Source of the DNA: Vibrio sp. CB1-14
GTDB taxonomy: Bacteria > Pseudomonadota > Gammaproteobacteria > Enterobacterales > Vibrionaceae
NCBI RefSeq assembly: GCF_040412085.2
Contig: NZ_CP115920.1
Coordinates: 1,240,001-1,304,000 of the forward strand
DNA: 64,000 nt
Direction: 5' to 3'
The position numbers and the translations under genes are program-made. How positions within the stretch are numbered: the stretch's first letter is position 1; every line of letters begins with the position of its first letter. Under the pieces are notes generated by a model. That model did no database searches and was not told where the DNA came from. It saw only the letters and a program-made list of their open reading frames with translations. Below, one piece after another: positions 35,842 through 44,509 of the stretch.

Positions 35842-37347
35842 TTAGTTAACCTTGGTTTGTGCGTTGATTAGACGACGCTCGCTTGGATCGCGAACCGCAT
35901 CCGTTACACGCTCACTTTCACCTTGAACCACACGCTCGTGCAGCAGTGGGATCGCAGCGAACTCACCAAGAATTTTTTGCTCAGCAGTAATGATCGCCTT
36001 TTGACGCTGTTCACCAAGAGGCTGAAGGTCTGCGTGAGTCAGTGCTTCATCTACGGTCTCTGAACAGAATTGACCTAGGTTGAATGAGCCTTCACAGCCG
36101 AAATCGCTCTGCATGTATGCCACTGGGTCACCCGAATCTAGTACGGTCGCACGTGACAGGATGAACGCATCAAACTTGCCAGAAAGTGCATCGTTTTCAA
36201 TTTGTGCGTATTCACGGATATCAAGCTCAACCTGGAAGCCTGCTACTTCTAGTTGCTGCTTAAGTAGTGCTGCAACTTCTGGTAGCTCTGCACGGTCGGT
36301 AAAGGTACCGATAACGATTTTCTCACCGTTGGCTTTTTTACCTTCTTCTAGAGCTGCTGCTTCTGGACGGATTGGTGCAGCCCAAGCGAGAGCAGGACCT
36401 AGCAAGCCTTCTGCGATATCAGCGTGGTTTTCGTAAACGGTACGAATGATCTGTTCACGATCAACCGCTGAAGCTGCCACCTTACGAAGCTCAAGCTGGC
36501 TAAATACCTCAGACTTGTTGTTGAGGTAAAGCGTGTTGGTGCGCGGCATCGCTACTTCGTGCAACAGGTTTTCATCTAGTGTCGCGATTTGGGAAACGGG
36601 TACGGCTTCTACAACATCAGCTGTACCTGTGCGAAGTGCTGCTGCGCGAGCAAAGCCGTTTGGTACGTATTCTGCGATAACGGTTTCAATCTTAGCTTTC
36701 TCACCCCAGTAGCCATCAAAACGCTCTAGTTTTGCGCTGGTGGTGCCGTTGATTTCTACTAGTTCGAATGGACCAGTACCTGCACCTGTTGGGATGACGC
36801 GGCCGTTATCTTGATATGCGCTGGTAGCCAGAATCGCCAACTGAGGGCTGGATAGTCGGCTTGGGAGCAGTGGGTCGTTGAAGGTCGTTTTGATCTCAAC
36901 GTGGCTTGCATCCAATGCGGTCACTTCAAGGTCGATACCGTCAAGAATACGCGGCTTGGGCGCAGCATCGAGCGCCTTTTGAAGTGAGTTTACGACTGCA
37001 TTAGCATCTAGCGTTGAACCGTCGTGGAATTTAACGCCTTCACGAATGGTAAAGTGCCAAGTTAATGGATCGACTTGTTCCCATACCGTAGCGAGCATTG
37101 GCTCTGCTTCTGATTTCGGCGTTAGGTTGATAAGCGTTTCCGCCGTGCTCCAGCGAGATAGCTTGAAAGCATCGTCTGAAAGTGGCGATAGACCAGTACG
37201 CGGTGGCTGCATCATAGCAACACGAATCTCTGATTTTGCCGCTGTGTCGGCTGCTGTATTTTGAGCTTCTTCTTTAGAATCAAAACAGCCTGTCAATGGC
37301 AAAGCTAAAGCAAGCGCACATGCTAGTTTAATGGAATGGAAACGCAT
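35842..37347 (-). CDS. ABC substrate-binding lipoprotein (SBP_bac_5)
   Basis: 501 residues with a lipoprotein signal: hydrophobic core, then the lipobox LTGC at Cys22. The mature part has the family-5 features WHFTIREGVKFHDGS, GTGPFELVEI and ALRTGTADVVEAVP. Family 5 proteins bind peptides, nickel or metallophore complexes. The operon starts with a Zur-like box, which points to zinc or a zinc chelate, but residues for a specific ligand cannot be read. The ATPase genes precede it by 12 bases. Confidence 0.88.
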   Translation of the reverse strand: MRFHSIKLACALALALPLTGCFDSKEEAQNTAADTAAKSEIRVAMMQPPRTGLSPLSDDAFKLSRWSTAETLINLTPKSEAEPMLATVWEQVDPLTWHFTIREGVKFHDGSTLDANAVVNSLQKALDAAPKPRILDGIDLEVTALDASHVEIKTTFNDPLLPSRLSSPQLAILATSAYQDNGRVIPTGAGTGPFELVEINGTTSAKLERFDGYWGEKAKIETVIAEYVPNGFARAAALRTGTADVVEAVPVSQIATLDENLLHEVAMPRTNTLYLNNKSEVFSQLELRKVAASAVDREQIIRTVYENHADIAEGLLGPALAWAAPIRPEAAALEEGKKANGEKIVIGTFTDRAELPEVAALLKQQLEVAGFQVELDIREYAQIENDALSGKFDAFILSRATVLDSGDPVAYMQSDFGCEGSFNLGQFCSETVDEALTHADLQPLGEQRQKAIITAEQKILGEFAAIPLLHERVVQGESERVTDAVRDPSERRLINAQTKVN

Positions 37348-37359
37348 GGTGAGTGTTCT

Positions 37360-38214
37360 CTATTGTGTTTGTGAGTTAGTGTTGTGTTTATTTATCGCTG
37401 AAGATAGCGATTGGGCGTGGATTAACGCCTTGGTTGTTGGGTGAGTCGGGGAGGTCATGATGCGAGCTGCCTCATCATGTTCCACGATTTTCCCTTGATC
37501 TAAGACGACTATGTCATCGCACAATGCATTGGCTGCGTCGAGGTCGTGTGTGACTAAAATGAGTTTGAGTGCTCTTTGTTGTTTGAGCGTGTTGAGTAGA
37601 TCAATAAGTCGCTGGCGGTTAACGGGATCAAGGCTGCTGGTAGGTTCATCGGCAACCAGCACCTCTGGCTCTACAATAAGCGCTCTAGCAATCGCGACAC
37701 GCTGTGCCTGACCTGTGGAGAGCTGGCTTGGTGTTAGAGCGATTAGTTCAGGTCGAAGCCCAACCTCTTCCAGTGCTCTCTGTGCTTTTTGCTGATGATT
37801 GCCCTCAATACCCAGACTTTCCAGCGGTTCAATCAACACTTGAGCAACGGTGTAATAAGGGTTGAGGCTAGTATGTGGCTCCTGCGGGATCAGCTGGATT
37901 TGCTTACAAAGCGCAAGCCGCTCATTGCTAGAGGCGATAGGCAGAGTGTGTCCCAACACCGTGATGCGACCTTCTTGTGGAGCGCGTAACCCAAATAAGA
38001 GTTCAATCATAGTGGACTTGCCCGCACCAGAAGGGCCGACAATCGCAACGCTGCGCTCAGCAATCTTTAGCGAAACCTGATCTAGTGCTCTAAAAGGCTT
38101 ACCGCCCAACCACCTAGGCACTGAGTAATGATGCACGCCTACATGCTTAAACAGCACGCCTGATGCTTCTGCGTTTTCTGCTCGAAAGGTTTGCTGAGAA
38201 GAAATGGCTTGCAT
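37360..38214 (-). CDS. ABC importer ATPase (DppF/OppF-like)
   Basis: 284 residues from the ATG at 38214, which overlaps the stop of the preceding ATPase by one base and has AAGGGG upstream. Walker A is GPSGAGKST, the signature is LSTGQAQRV (Thr in place of the usual second-position Gly) and Walker B is VLVADEPTSSLD. It has the FRALDQVSL start and the C-terminal extension usual for oligopeptide or nickel transporters. It pairs with the upstream ATPase to drive the fused permease. Confidence 0.88.
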   Translation of the reverse strand: MQAISSQQTFRAENAEASGVLFKHVGVHHYSVPRWLGGKPFRALDQVSLKIAERSVAIVGPSGAGKSTMIELLFGLRAPQEGRITVLGHTLPIASSNERLALCKQIQLIPQEPHTSLNPYYTVAQVLIEPLESLGIEGNHQQKAQRALEEVGLRPELIALTPSQLSTGQAQRVAIARALIVEPEVLVADEPTSSLDPVNRQRLIDLLNTLKQQRALKLILVTHDLDAANALCDDIVVLDQGKIVEHDEAARIMTSPTHPTTKALIHAQSLSSAINKHNTNSQTQ

Positions 38215-38969
38215 CAGATCAATCCCCTTAAAGCTTTGCAAAAATCATGTGAACTACATTCAAGTGCGTGGCGGGGTTCGCCGTAAGCGATAACTCGGCC
38301 TTCATCAATAACCACCATTTTGTCGCACTCTAATGCACTGTGGAGATCGTGGGTGATCAGGATACCTGCCATGTTGGCATTTCGAACACTTTCGCGGATT
38401 AGAGTTAGGATCTCTTGTTCCGTAACCGGATCAAGCGCACTGGTTGGTTCGTCTGCAATTAATAGAGATGCTTTACTTAGCAGTCCGATCGCGATGCAGA
38501 TTCGTTGTCTCTGACCTCCGGATAACTGGCTTGGGTAAAGCTTGAGGATTGCAGAAGGATCAGAAAAGCCAAGTCGCTTAAGTAGCGCGACGATAGAGCT
38601 TAGCTCGTTTGCTTTAGGCTTGGTACGCCAACCTGTATGTGCCAGTGTCAGCTGAGCCTCGACCGCCACCAAAGGGTTTAGAGCCTGCAGAGCATCTTGA
38701 AAAATAAACGCTGGACGCTGCTCTGGTGCTCGCTCTATCAGGGACACATTACTGACGTTGGTACCCGCTAAGAAGATATCGCCTGAAACCGACATCGAGT
38801 CTGGAGTAAAGCCAGCAATTGCCTTTGATAACATTGACTTACCGATACCAGATGGTCCCATTACTGCAAGCATTTCTCCCGCGTTGATGTCGAACTGAAT
38901 GTCTTGGAACAAGACACGTTCTTTTGACTGGATTGAAAGCTGATTGACAGTAAGGATTGAGGGGGTCAC
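38214..38969 (-). CDS. ABC importer ATPase (DppD/OppD-like)
   Basis: 251 residues from a GTG at 38969. The open frame continues upstream to an ATG at 39014, but that would place the Zur-like box inside the gene, so the shorter start is preferred; neither has a strong ribosome site. Walker A is GPSGIGKSM, the signature LSGGQRQRI, Walker B LLIADEPTSALD and the switch His is in ITHDLHSA. It is the first gene of the importer operon. Confidence 0.85.
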   Translation of the reverse strand: MTPSILTVNQLSIQSKERVLFQDIQFDINAGEMLAVMGPSGIGKSMLSKAIAGFTPDSMSVSGDIFLAGTNVSNVSLIERAPEQRPAFIFQDALQALNPLVAVEAQLTLAHTGWRTKPKANELSSIVALLKRLGFSDPSAILKLYPSQLSGGQRQRICIAIGLLSKASLLIADEPTSALDPVTEQEILTLIRESVRNANMAGILITHDLHSALECDKMVVIDEGRVIAYGEPRHALECSSHDFCKALRGLI

Positions 38970-38985
38970 GGAATGGCTCTGATAG

Positions 38986-39008
38986 CTTATGTTATAACGT
39001 AACAATGG
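38986..39008 (-). promoter_or_regulatory. Zur-like box before ABC importer operon
   Basis: Read on the minus strand this contains ATTGTTACGTTATAACAT, close to the other two boxes (AATGTTATGTTATAACA) and to the gammaproteobacterial Zur consensus TGTTATANTATAACA. It ends about 20 bases before the preferred GTG start, a position suited to repression. Confidence 0.7.
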
Positions 39009-39092
39009 TATCATTCCCCTCGTTCACTGAGAAGTGTGAAAGAGCGCCAATTTTGTATCTTATCGATATTAATTAGCTCAAATGACTAATTT

Positions 39093-39117
39093 AAAAGCGC
39101 TCTTAATGAGCGCTTTT
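39093..39117 (-). terminator. terminator after the MATE gene
   Basis: AAAAGCGCTC (39093-39102) pairs with GAGCGCTTTT (39108-39117) around five bases, with a T-rich tail on both strands. Confidence 0.85.
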
Positions 39118-39171
39118 ATCAATGTGTTTTAGTTATTTTTTTAGTGTATGGATAGCGTTGTCTGTCTCTAC

Positions 39172-40476
39172 CTATATACACTTCTTTTTGACTTGAGCTA
39201 TGAACGGATACAAGAAAGCAATACGACCACAATAGAACAGGGTAAAGGCGAGCCAAAGTCCATGATTTCCCCATAAATCCACGCTAAGTGCTTGCACGAC
39301 AAGAAACACAATTAGTGTCGCGATACTTGAGTCTCTGACAGGCCTTGTCGTTCCTGTACCCGTAAAGATGCCGTACACGGTCAAGCCGAAACCTGCCACT
39401 AGAGGGAACATTAGTAGCCATGGCGTCATTTCCTGATACAAGTCGACGATGGTCTCTAGGCTTGTAAATAGGTAAACCCATTGAGTCTGAAATAGAGCGA
39501 TGACGAGTGTGAGCAGAATAATTAAGCCAGCAGTCCATTGAAAGTTGAGCCTCAAAACGCGATCAAGCATGGATGGATTTTTTTCACCGACTGCTTTTCC
39601 TGCGAAGACACTCGATGCATTCGCCACGCCGTCAAAAAGGTAGCTGACGATAAAGGTTATCTGCATCAGGATGGCGTTAGTCGCGAGAGTGTCGGTACCA
39701 TGCTGAGCGCCCGTTCGTGCCATCATGTTGAAGAAGGTGAGCAAGCAAATCGTGCGCAGCAGTAGATCTGTATTTGATGAGACGATGGTCGCAAGATCGC
39801 TTTTGCTCATCTTTGATGCTGACATGAGCGATGACAACGATACCCCTGAAGTTCTCAGAACCAAACTCATACCGATGGCAAACATCACTATTTGAGCGAT
39901 TAAACTTGCATAGGCAACCCCGGCGACGCCAAGGTCAAAATGCAATACAAATACAGCATCAAGCACGATATTAAGAACGTTGCCAAAGACTTGGGTATAA
40001 AGTGTTTCTTTCGCTTTCGCTTGACCCATCAACCAACCGATCACCGTGTAGTTGAGCAGGACAAACGGGGCGCCAAAGATAAGAATAGAAAAGTAGATCT
40101 CAGCTTGCTGCGCCACATCGGCTTCGGGTTCAATAATCCAGAGAGCACCTTGCCAGAGCAAAGATTGCAGGACAATAAACACCAGGCCAACTGAGGCTGC
40201 GAGTACAAACGGTCTCATCAGGCTGCTTGCCAGAAGACTTTGATCACCTCTTCCAAGAGCCATCGCACTTTGACCCGTCGTGCTGACGCGAAAGAAGCCA
40301 AACAACCAATACAAGGTATTCATAATTACCGTACCGACGGCAACGCCGGCAATAAGCTCAGCAATGCCTAACTGGCCGATGACGGCAGTGTCTACCGCGC
40401 CAAGCAGTGGCTGAGTGACGGTAGAGATAATAAAGGGCAGGGCAATCTTGTAATAGTCTTTGTGAGAGATAGTCAT
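39172..40476 (-). CDS. MATE-family exporter (DinF-like)
   Basis: 434 residues from the ATG at 40476 (MTISHKDYYKIALPFI); a TTG 15 codons earlier is possible but weaker. It has twelve predicted membrane helices, with the MATE repeat motif in both halves (LGAVDTAVIGQLG near the start). It exports cationic or amphipathic compounds by sodium or proton antiport. It lies upstream of the Zur-controlled importer but is separated from it by a terminator and has no visible Zur box, so a shared role is unproven. Confidence 0.85.
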   Translation of the reverse strand: MTISHKDYYKIALPFIISTVTQPLLGAVDTAVIGQLGIAELIAGVAVGTVIMNTLYWLFGFFRVSTTGQSAMALGRGDQSLLASSLMRPFVLAASVGLVFIVLQSLLWQGALWIIEPEADVAQQAEIYFSILIFGAPFVLLNYTVIGWLMGQAKAKETLYTQVFGNVLNIVLDAVFVLHFDLGVAGVAYASLIAQIVMFAIGMSLVLRTSGVSLSSLMSASKMSKSDLATIVSSNTDLLLRTICLLTFFNMMARTGAQHGTDTLATNAILMQITFIVSYLFDGVANASSVFAGKAVGEKNPSMLDRVLRLNFQWTAGLIILLTLVIALFQTQWVYLFTSLETIVDLYQEMTPWLLMFPLVAGFGLTVYGIFTGTGTTRPVRDSSIATLIVFLVVQALSVDLWGNHGLWLAFTLFYCGRIAFLYPFIAQVKKKCI

Positions 40477-40685
40477 AATAGATAGTAGCGAGTGGCCAGC
40501 GATAGCACTTATTGATGGCAATGAGAATGATTTGCGTTAGAGGATGATAGTCGGTTCCGTGAGCAGTGTCACCAAAAGAATTGTGGATATTGATTGAAAG
40601 GTTAGAAAGCCAGCAAAGAGAATACCGCCCCAGATGTCGACCTGAGACGGTATTTGCGATGGTACTCAGTATGTTAGGGGGGCGA

Positions 40686-41321
40686 CTAACCTTTAAACCA
40701 GTAGCCGCCTAAAAGTGGGTTGGATGAGGTTACTTTGAGTGTGTCGCCATCCGTTTCAAGCGTCTGAGGTTCAATCATGACTAATACCTCTTGGTCAAAA
40801 CAAAAACCAGCTTCAAATTTGACCTCGTTGGCACCCATTTTCTGGCCGGCTTGCATGCAATTCGCTAGCTCAACATAAATCTGCTCACCAGATTGCACAA
40901 TTGTGAGCCTAGACTCTTCTGAATTGCGGTATGTGCCACTTAGCTCTTCAATAGCGATCCAATCAGTTGGAGCGTGAGTTCGTAACTCAACACTATCTGA
41001 TCCCGATTCACAGTGATACACACCGTTTAACTCACATTGGATCTCACCTTGATTGAAGCTTAGCTTACCAGACTGTTCACTGTAGTCGCCGGTGTAGACG
41101 GTTGATGATTCATTAGCGTCGGTCACGGTCAGGTAAAATGCGCCTTCGTTGACAGTAAGCCCCAAGTGCATTGGCTCTGAATCTATCAGTTGGCTACCTA
41201 CGTATTGACCCTGGTAGGTAGAAACAAAGTCACCTTGGCTCATTGCAGAGCTTGAATCTGAACTGTCGTTACAGCCTGCTAAAACCGCGGTCGCAGCACT
41301 CAGTAGTAATAGCTTTTTCAT
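40686..41321 (-). CDS. lipoprotein of unknown function
   Basis: 211 residues with a clear lipobox (LLLSAATAVLAGC, Cys16) followed by a Ser/Asp linker. The mature part is beta-rich with paired cysteines (IQCELNGVYHCES and, later, NCMQAG...FCFDQ). The family is not recognised. It starts nine bases after the SurE-like gene stops, so the two are one operon. Confidence 0.75.
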   Translation of the reverse strand: MKKLLLLSAATAVLAGCNDSSDSSSAMSQGDFVSTYQGQYVGSQLIDSEPMHLGLTVNEGAFYLTVTDANESSTVYTGDYSEQSGKLSFNQGEIQCELNGVYHCESGSDSVELRTHAPTDWIAIEELSGTYRNSEESRLTIVQSGEQIYVELANCMQAGQKMGANEVKFEAGFCFDQEVLVMIEPQTLETDGDTLKVTSSNPLLGGYWFKG

Positions 41322-41330
41322 GCCGACTCC

Positions 41331-42332
41331 TTAAAACAGTTCGTTTAGCTTGTAGCGAACCCACTCTGACTTAGCTACAGAACCCTGAACGTTAGCTTGA
41401 ATCGCACTGATGGTGACATATCCTTGGCCAACAGCAATACCTTCACTGTTTTCTGACTGATCAGCGTAGTTCGCGTCTGAATCCATGCTGATGCCTGCTT
41501 TGTCTTTATACATGCTTCTGGCGATAGCCATGGCTTCGTCCATCGTCAGACTTGGGTCATGTTTCATCATTTCTATTGCGACGTAACCCATAAACATGTC
41601 GCTTGAGGCTAGGTCGTCGGTGAACTTGACAATCATGTTGTCGTGGCCTGCGTTCCAACCCACTTGGGTGTGTTTGAATCCGCGATGATTCGCTGGATCT
41701 TCAGGAATGTTAACGTTGAGACCAGTGAACTTAGGCAATAGTGGTGCGCCGTCTGCTGTCTTTTCAACAAGTTGATCAAGAAGCTCAACAACGATGTTTG
41801 CAACGTCTTGTGCTTTGCTGGCTTCGCCATCGTAAGCGCTTACAGCAATCGCAGGGATGCCACGTGCAATAGAGGCATTAGTTGCACCAAGCGTACCCGA
41901 CATGTTGGTTGAGTAACCCACGTTGTTGCCTTCATTAGGGCCAGAGATAACGAGGTCAGGCTGCTTGCCCCAACGCTCCATAGCGTAGACATCGATACCA
42001 TACAGCGCAGCCATTGTTGGTGTGCCTTCTGTGTAGTCTTCGAAAGCGACGGTTGTGTCAGTATCACCCACACAAACTTGGTCTTTGTCGAGTTGAGTTC
42101 GGTCAACCGATACTTCTTTCATAAAGTGGATAGCTCCACCTTTGCCACTTTGTCCTGTGCATGGCGCCGACATAATCACGTCGTGTCCCGCTGCTTTAAG
42201 TGTCGTATGAAGAGTCTGAATATTGGTCGTGGACCAGCTGTCATCGTTAGTTAAAACAATATTCAGTGCGTTTGCTTGAGCACAGATCCCTAAACCGATT
42301 GCCAATGTCAACGCAGCAAACTTGGTGTTCAT
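41331..42332 (-). CDS. periplasmic SurE-like phosphatase
   Basis: 333 residues with a signal peptide (about 1-22) and a SurE-type domain: NIVLTNDDSW (the metal-binding Asp pair) and the VISGPNEGNNVGYS motif. SurE is usually a cytoplasmic 5'/3'-nucleotidase of about 250 residues; this one is exported and has a longer C-terminus. It probably dephosphorylates nucleotides or other phosphate esters in the periplasm. A partial Zur-like sequence (GTTATGTTAAAAC at 42391-42403) lies about 60 bases upstream. Confidence 0.82.
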   Translation of the reverse strand: MNTKFAALTLAIGLGICAQANALNIVLTNDDSWSTTNIQTLHTTLKAAGHDVIMSAPCTGQSGKGGAIHFMKEVSVDRTQLDKDQVCVGDTDTTVAFEDYTEGTPTMAALYGIDVYAMERWGKQPDLVISGPNEGNNVGYSTNMSGTLGATNASIARGIPAIAVSAYDGEASKAQDVANIVVELLDQLVEKTADGAPLLPKFTGLNVNIPEDPANHRGFKHTQVGWNAGHDNMIVKFTDDLASSDMFMGYVAIEMMKHDPSLTMDEAMAIARSMYKDKAGISMDSDANYADQSENSEGIAVGQGYVTISAIQANVQGSVAKSEWVRYKLNELF

Positions 42333-42436
42333 AGTATTTCCCTTTGTGTGCTTGAAAAGTTGATAGTTAAGCTAGAAGGGATTGATGACGGTTATGTTAA
42401 AACGAGATTGCTTAGTGGTTAGAGATGTCTCTAAGT

Positions 42437-43465
42437 TTAAGTATTTGTTTTTATGATAAAAATATCCTTGTTTAGTTGATGTTGATAGCGACCTGTCTTT
42501 GGGTCACGGCTCTTTTGGAACAGATAGGGATTCGCTAATTCACCAAAGTACGCCAACATCTCATCTTTAATTTTGTTTCGGTTTTGATCGAGCGTTTTAG
42601 CTTTTAATCCGTGCAGCTCAAGCTCATTAATTGCTCTGGCATGCCCACCAAAACAGCGCATGATTTGCGCCAGTTCTCGACCCTTGTCAATATCGGGCTT
42701 TGAGATTGAAGGATTGATGTAGGCAGGAAGGTCGTCGATGCTCCTTTTTACATACCAGTAGTAATAGAAAAAAGGTGTTTTAGGCATCAGCAGTGTGTGG
42801 CCATCTAAACTGATTGACCGTTCGAGCAAGTTGATGGTTAGTAACGAAGTAGGCACCGATTGCGTGTTACTGGGTTCAGACTGACTATCGGCTGCAGTCT
42901 CTATCGAGAGCGAATCTTTTTGGCTTGGCAATGGCTCCAACTCGACATCATATTCATGCCCCGTTGTAGCAGGATCTAGTTTGGTGCGCTTGGTTGCTGA
43001 TGAATGCAAAACGCAATAGGTACTAGCTGTACACAGTGCGCTGATAGCAATCATTATGGATAAAGATAGGTTTGAGATTGGCGAGGAGATTATCCAATTC
43101 AAAGCGTAATGCTCATCCCCCAGTTTAAAGAGAAGATCCGCCGAATATTGCGACGTGGCTGCAGTTAGAGATATCTCTAAAATTTCGATGTTGTTAATAA
43201 TAGGCGAACCAAACACTGAAAATAAACGAAAAGACTCAATCCAACGCTTCAATACGGATTCAGAATGCACTAACAGCTGTGTGACGTCGTAGCTGTTCAC
43301 AAGCGCATCATTTAGAGCAACTGGTAAATGCTGAGCAAGCAAGGTTTGGATAGCAAAATGTAACGCGAAGTCATATAGGTACATCAAAGCACCCAAAACA
43401 GCTACGCCGAGACAAGTCGATAGTACTAGCGCTTTTTGCTTTTGGGAGACGGAGGCAAAGGACAT
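42437..43465 (-). CDS. membrane protein with cytoplasmic winged-helix-like domain
   Basis: 342 residues. Membrane helix 1 (about 13-32), a periplasmic part (about 33-130) and helix 2 (about 132-152) are followed by a cytoplasmic Ser/Pro-rich linker. The C-terminal domain (about 205-342) contains LTINLLERSISLDGHTLLMP, then FFYYYWYVKRSID, and ends RYQHQLNKDIFII. That end pattern resembles winged-helix regulator domains. The layout suggests a membrane-bound sensor that binds DNA or protein directly. It starts 18 bases after the neighbouring gene (43484), which encodes a periplasmic-binding-like protein. No named family is assigned. Confidence 0.65.
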   Translation of the reverse strand: MSFASVSQKQKALVLSTCLGVAVLGALMYLYDFALHFAIQTLLAQHLPVALNDALVNSYDVTQLLVHSESVLKRWIESFRLFSVFGSPIINNIEILEISLTAATSQYSADLLFKLGDEHYALNWIISSPISNLSLSIMIAISALCTASTYCVLHSSATKRTKLDPATTGHEYDVELEPLPSQKDSLSIETAADSQSEPSNTQSVPTSLLTINLLERSISLDGHTLLMPKTPFFYYYWYVKRSIDDLPAYINPSISKPDIDKGRELAQIMRCFGGHARAINELELHGLKAKTLDQNRNKIKDEMLAYFGELANPYLFQKSRDPKTGRYQHQLNKDIFIIKTNT

Positions 43466-43483
43466 GATCTTTAGGTCTTCTTT

Positions 43484-44335
43484 TTATTGGGTGCAGTTGT
43501 CAATGTTGATGTGGGTGTTATCTAACAGCTGGTGCATTGGCTTTGATTGCCTCATCTTCGTGAGTAGGGATACGCTGGCAGCACATTTGATGGAGTTAGG
43601 AACCGCGTTGGAAATGTACCAACTGCCCGCTGAAGGGATGGTCTTCAATTCTATACGTTGTCCTTCAGGCCATCCCGTAAGTTCAGGCTCAATACCGATC
43701 GCTGGGATAAAATCGACGCTCTTTGAGGTGAACGCGTTGATAAGATCATTGCGGTGATGAAACCAGTGTGTGTTGGTGTTATCTAATGTGACGCCGCGTT
43801 TTCTGAGTTCTACTTCCGGAATCAAAAATCCAGACTGGCTGCGCTTATCATCGAGAAGACCTATGTTTCTTTTGTATAAGGTGGCCGCCGACAATCTATT
43901 GATGGGGATATGAGCGTATAGATAGACGGTGTATGGGGGGAGAATTAAACCTTGCTGATAAAATGTTTCATGATCAGGTAGCAAGCCGTTTAGTACTCGC
44001 GGTCGACTAAATAACATATCAAACTGCTGAGAGAGGATGTCGTCAGAGGAAATATTCTCGCGTGGTTTCCAGGATAGTTCTACATGAGCATAGTCGCTGC
44101 CTATAAGCACAGATTCGCAAAAAAAAGTCGTCAGTTCGTTGGCTTGCCAGTCTGACGGTGTGTAGATGCGAAACGTTTGGTCGCCTATTGGCTTGATGAC
44201 ATTACAGCTGAGTTGATTGAGATTAAGTGGTGCGCTTGTCACAAGTGAATATGGCATGACCAGCAAAATGCCAATCGATGATAATGCGATTAGGGCTGTC
44301 CATAGCACTATTATAAAACGGGAGTTGTTGAGCAT
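43484..44335 (-). CDS. membrane-anchored periplasmic-binding-like protein
   Basis: 283 residues with one N-terminal membrane helix (about 8-28). The periplasmic domain is of the solute-binding or PhnD-like type, judged from QQFDMLFSRPRVL (a ligand-mimic site), TLYKRNIGLLDDKRSQSGFL and FTSKSVDFIPAI. Four cysteines are present, including NLNQLSCNV and SIKCAAS. It shares a 174-base promoter region with the Zur-controlled dihydroorotase operon, divergently, and is followed by the membrane winged-helix gene. It may be the ligand sensor feeding that protein. Fold is inferred from pattern, not homology search. Confidence 0.6.
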   Translation of the reverse strand: MLNNSRFIIVLWTALIALSSIGILLVMPYSLVTSAPLNLNQLSCNVIKPIGDQTFRIYTPSDWQANELTTFFCESVLIGSDYAHVELSWKPRENISSDDILSQQFDMLFSRPRVLNGLLPDHETFYQQGLILPPYTVYLYAHIPINRLSAATLYKRNIGLLDDKRSQSGFLIPEVELRKRGVTLDNTNTHWFHHRNDLINAFTSKSVDFIPAIGIEPELTGWPEGQRIELKTIPSAGSWYISNAVPNSIKCAASVSLLTKMRQSKPMHQLLDNTHINIDNCTQ

Positions 44336-44432
44336 AGTCCTTCCTTGATAATCAAAGAATCGTACGCGACCAATGTTACGCTTGAGTGACTAGGGTAGTG
44401 CTAACTCTCCTTTAGTAAAGATTGCGCAGCAA

Positions 44433-44455
44433 AAATGTTATGTTATAACATTTCC
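44433..44455. promoter_or_regulatory. Zur box, divergent promoter
   Basis: The core AATGTTATGTTATAACATT (44434-44452) is nearly palindromic and fits the gammaproteobacterial Zur consensus. It is 58 bases before the dihydroorotase-paralogue start and 98 bases before the divergent gene at 44335, so it could repress both when zinc is plentiful. Confidence 0.8.
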
Positions 44456-44509
44456 CTAAATTATCTCGAGTGAGATAAATAGAACTTACAAAGGAGATTA
44501 AGTAACCCC

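Noticed and set aside
38970-39014. ATG at 39014 as start of the first ABC ATPase.
   Set aside because: It would put the Zur-like box inside the coding region; the GTG at 38969 leaves the box in front.
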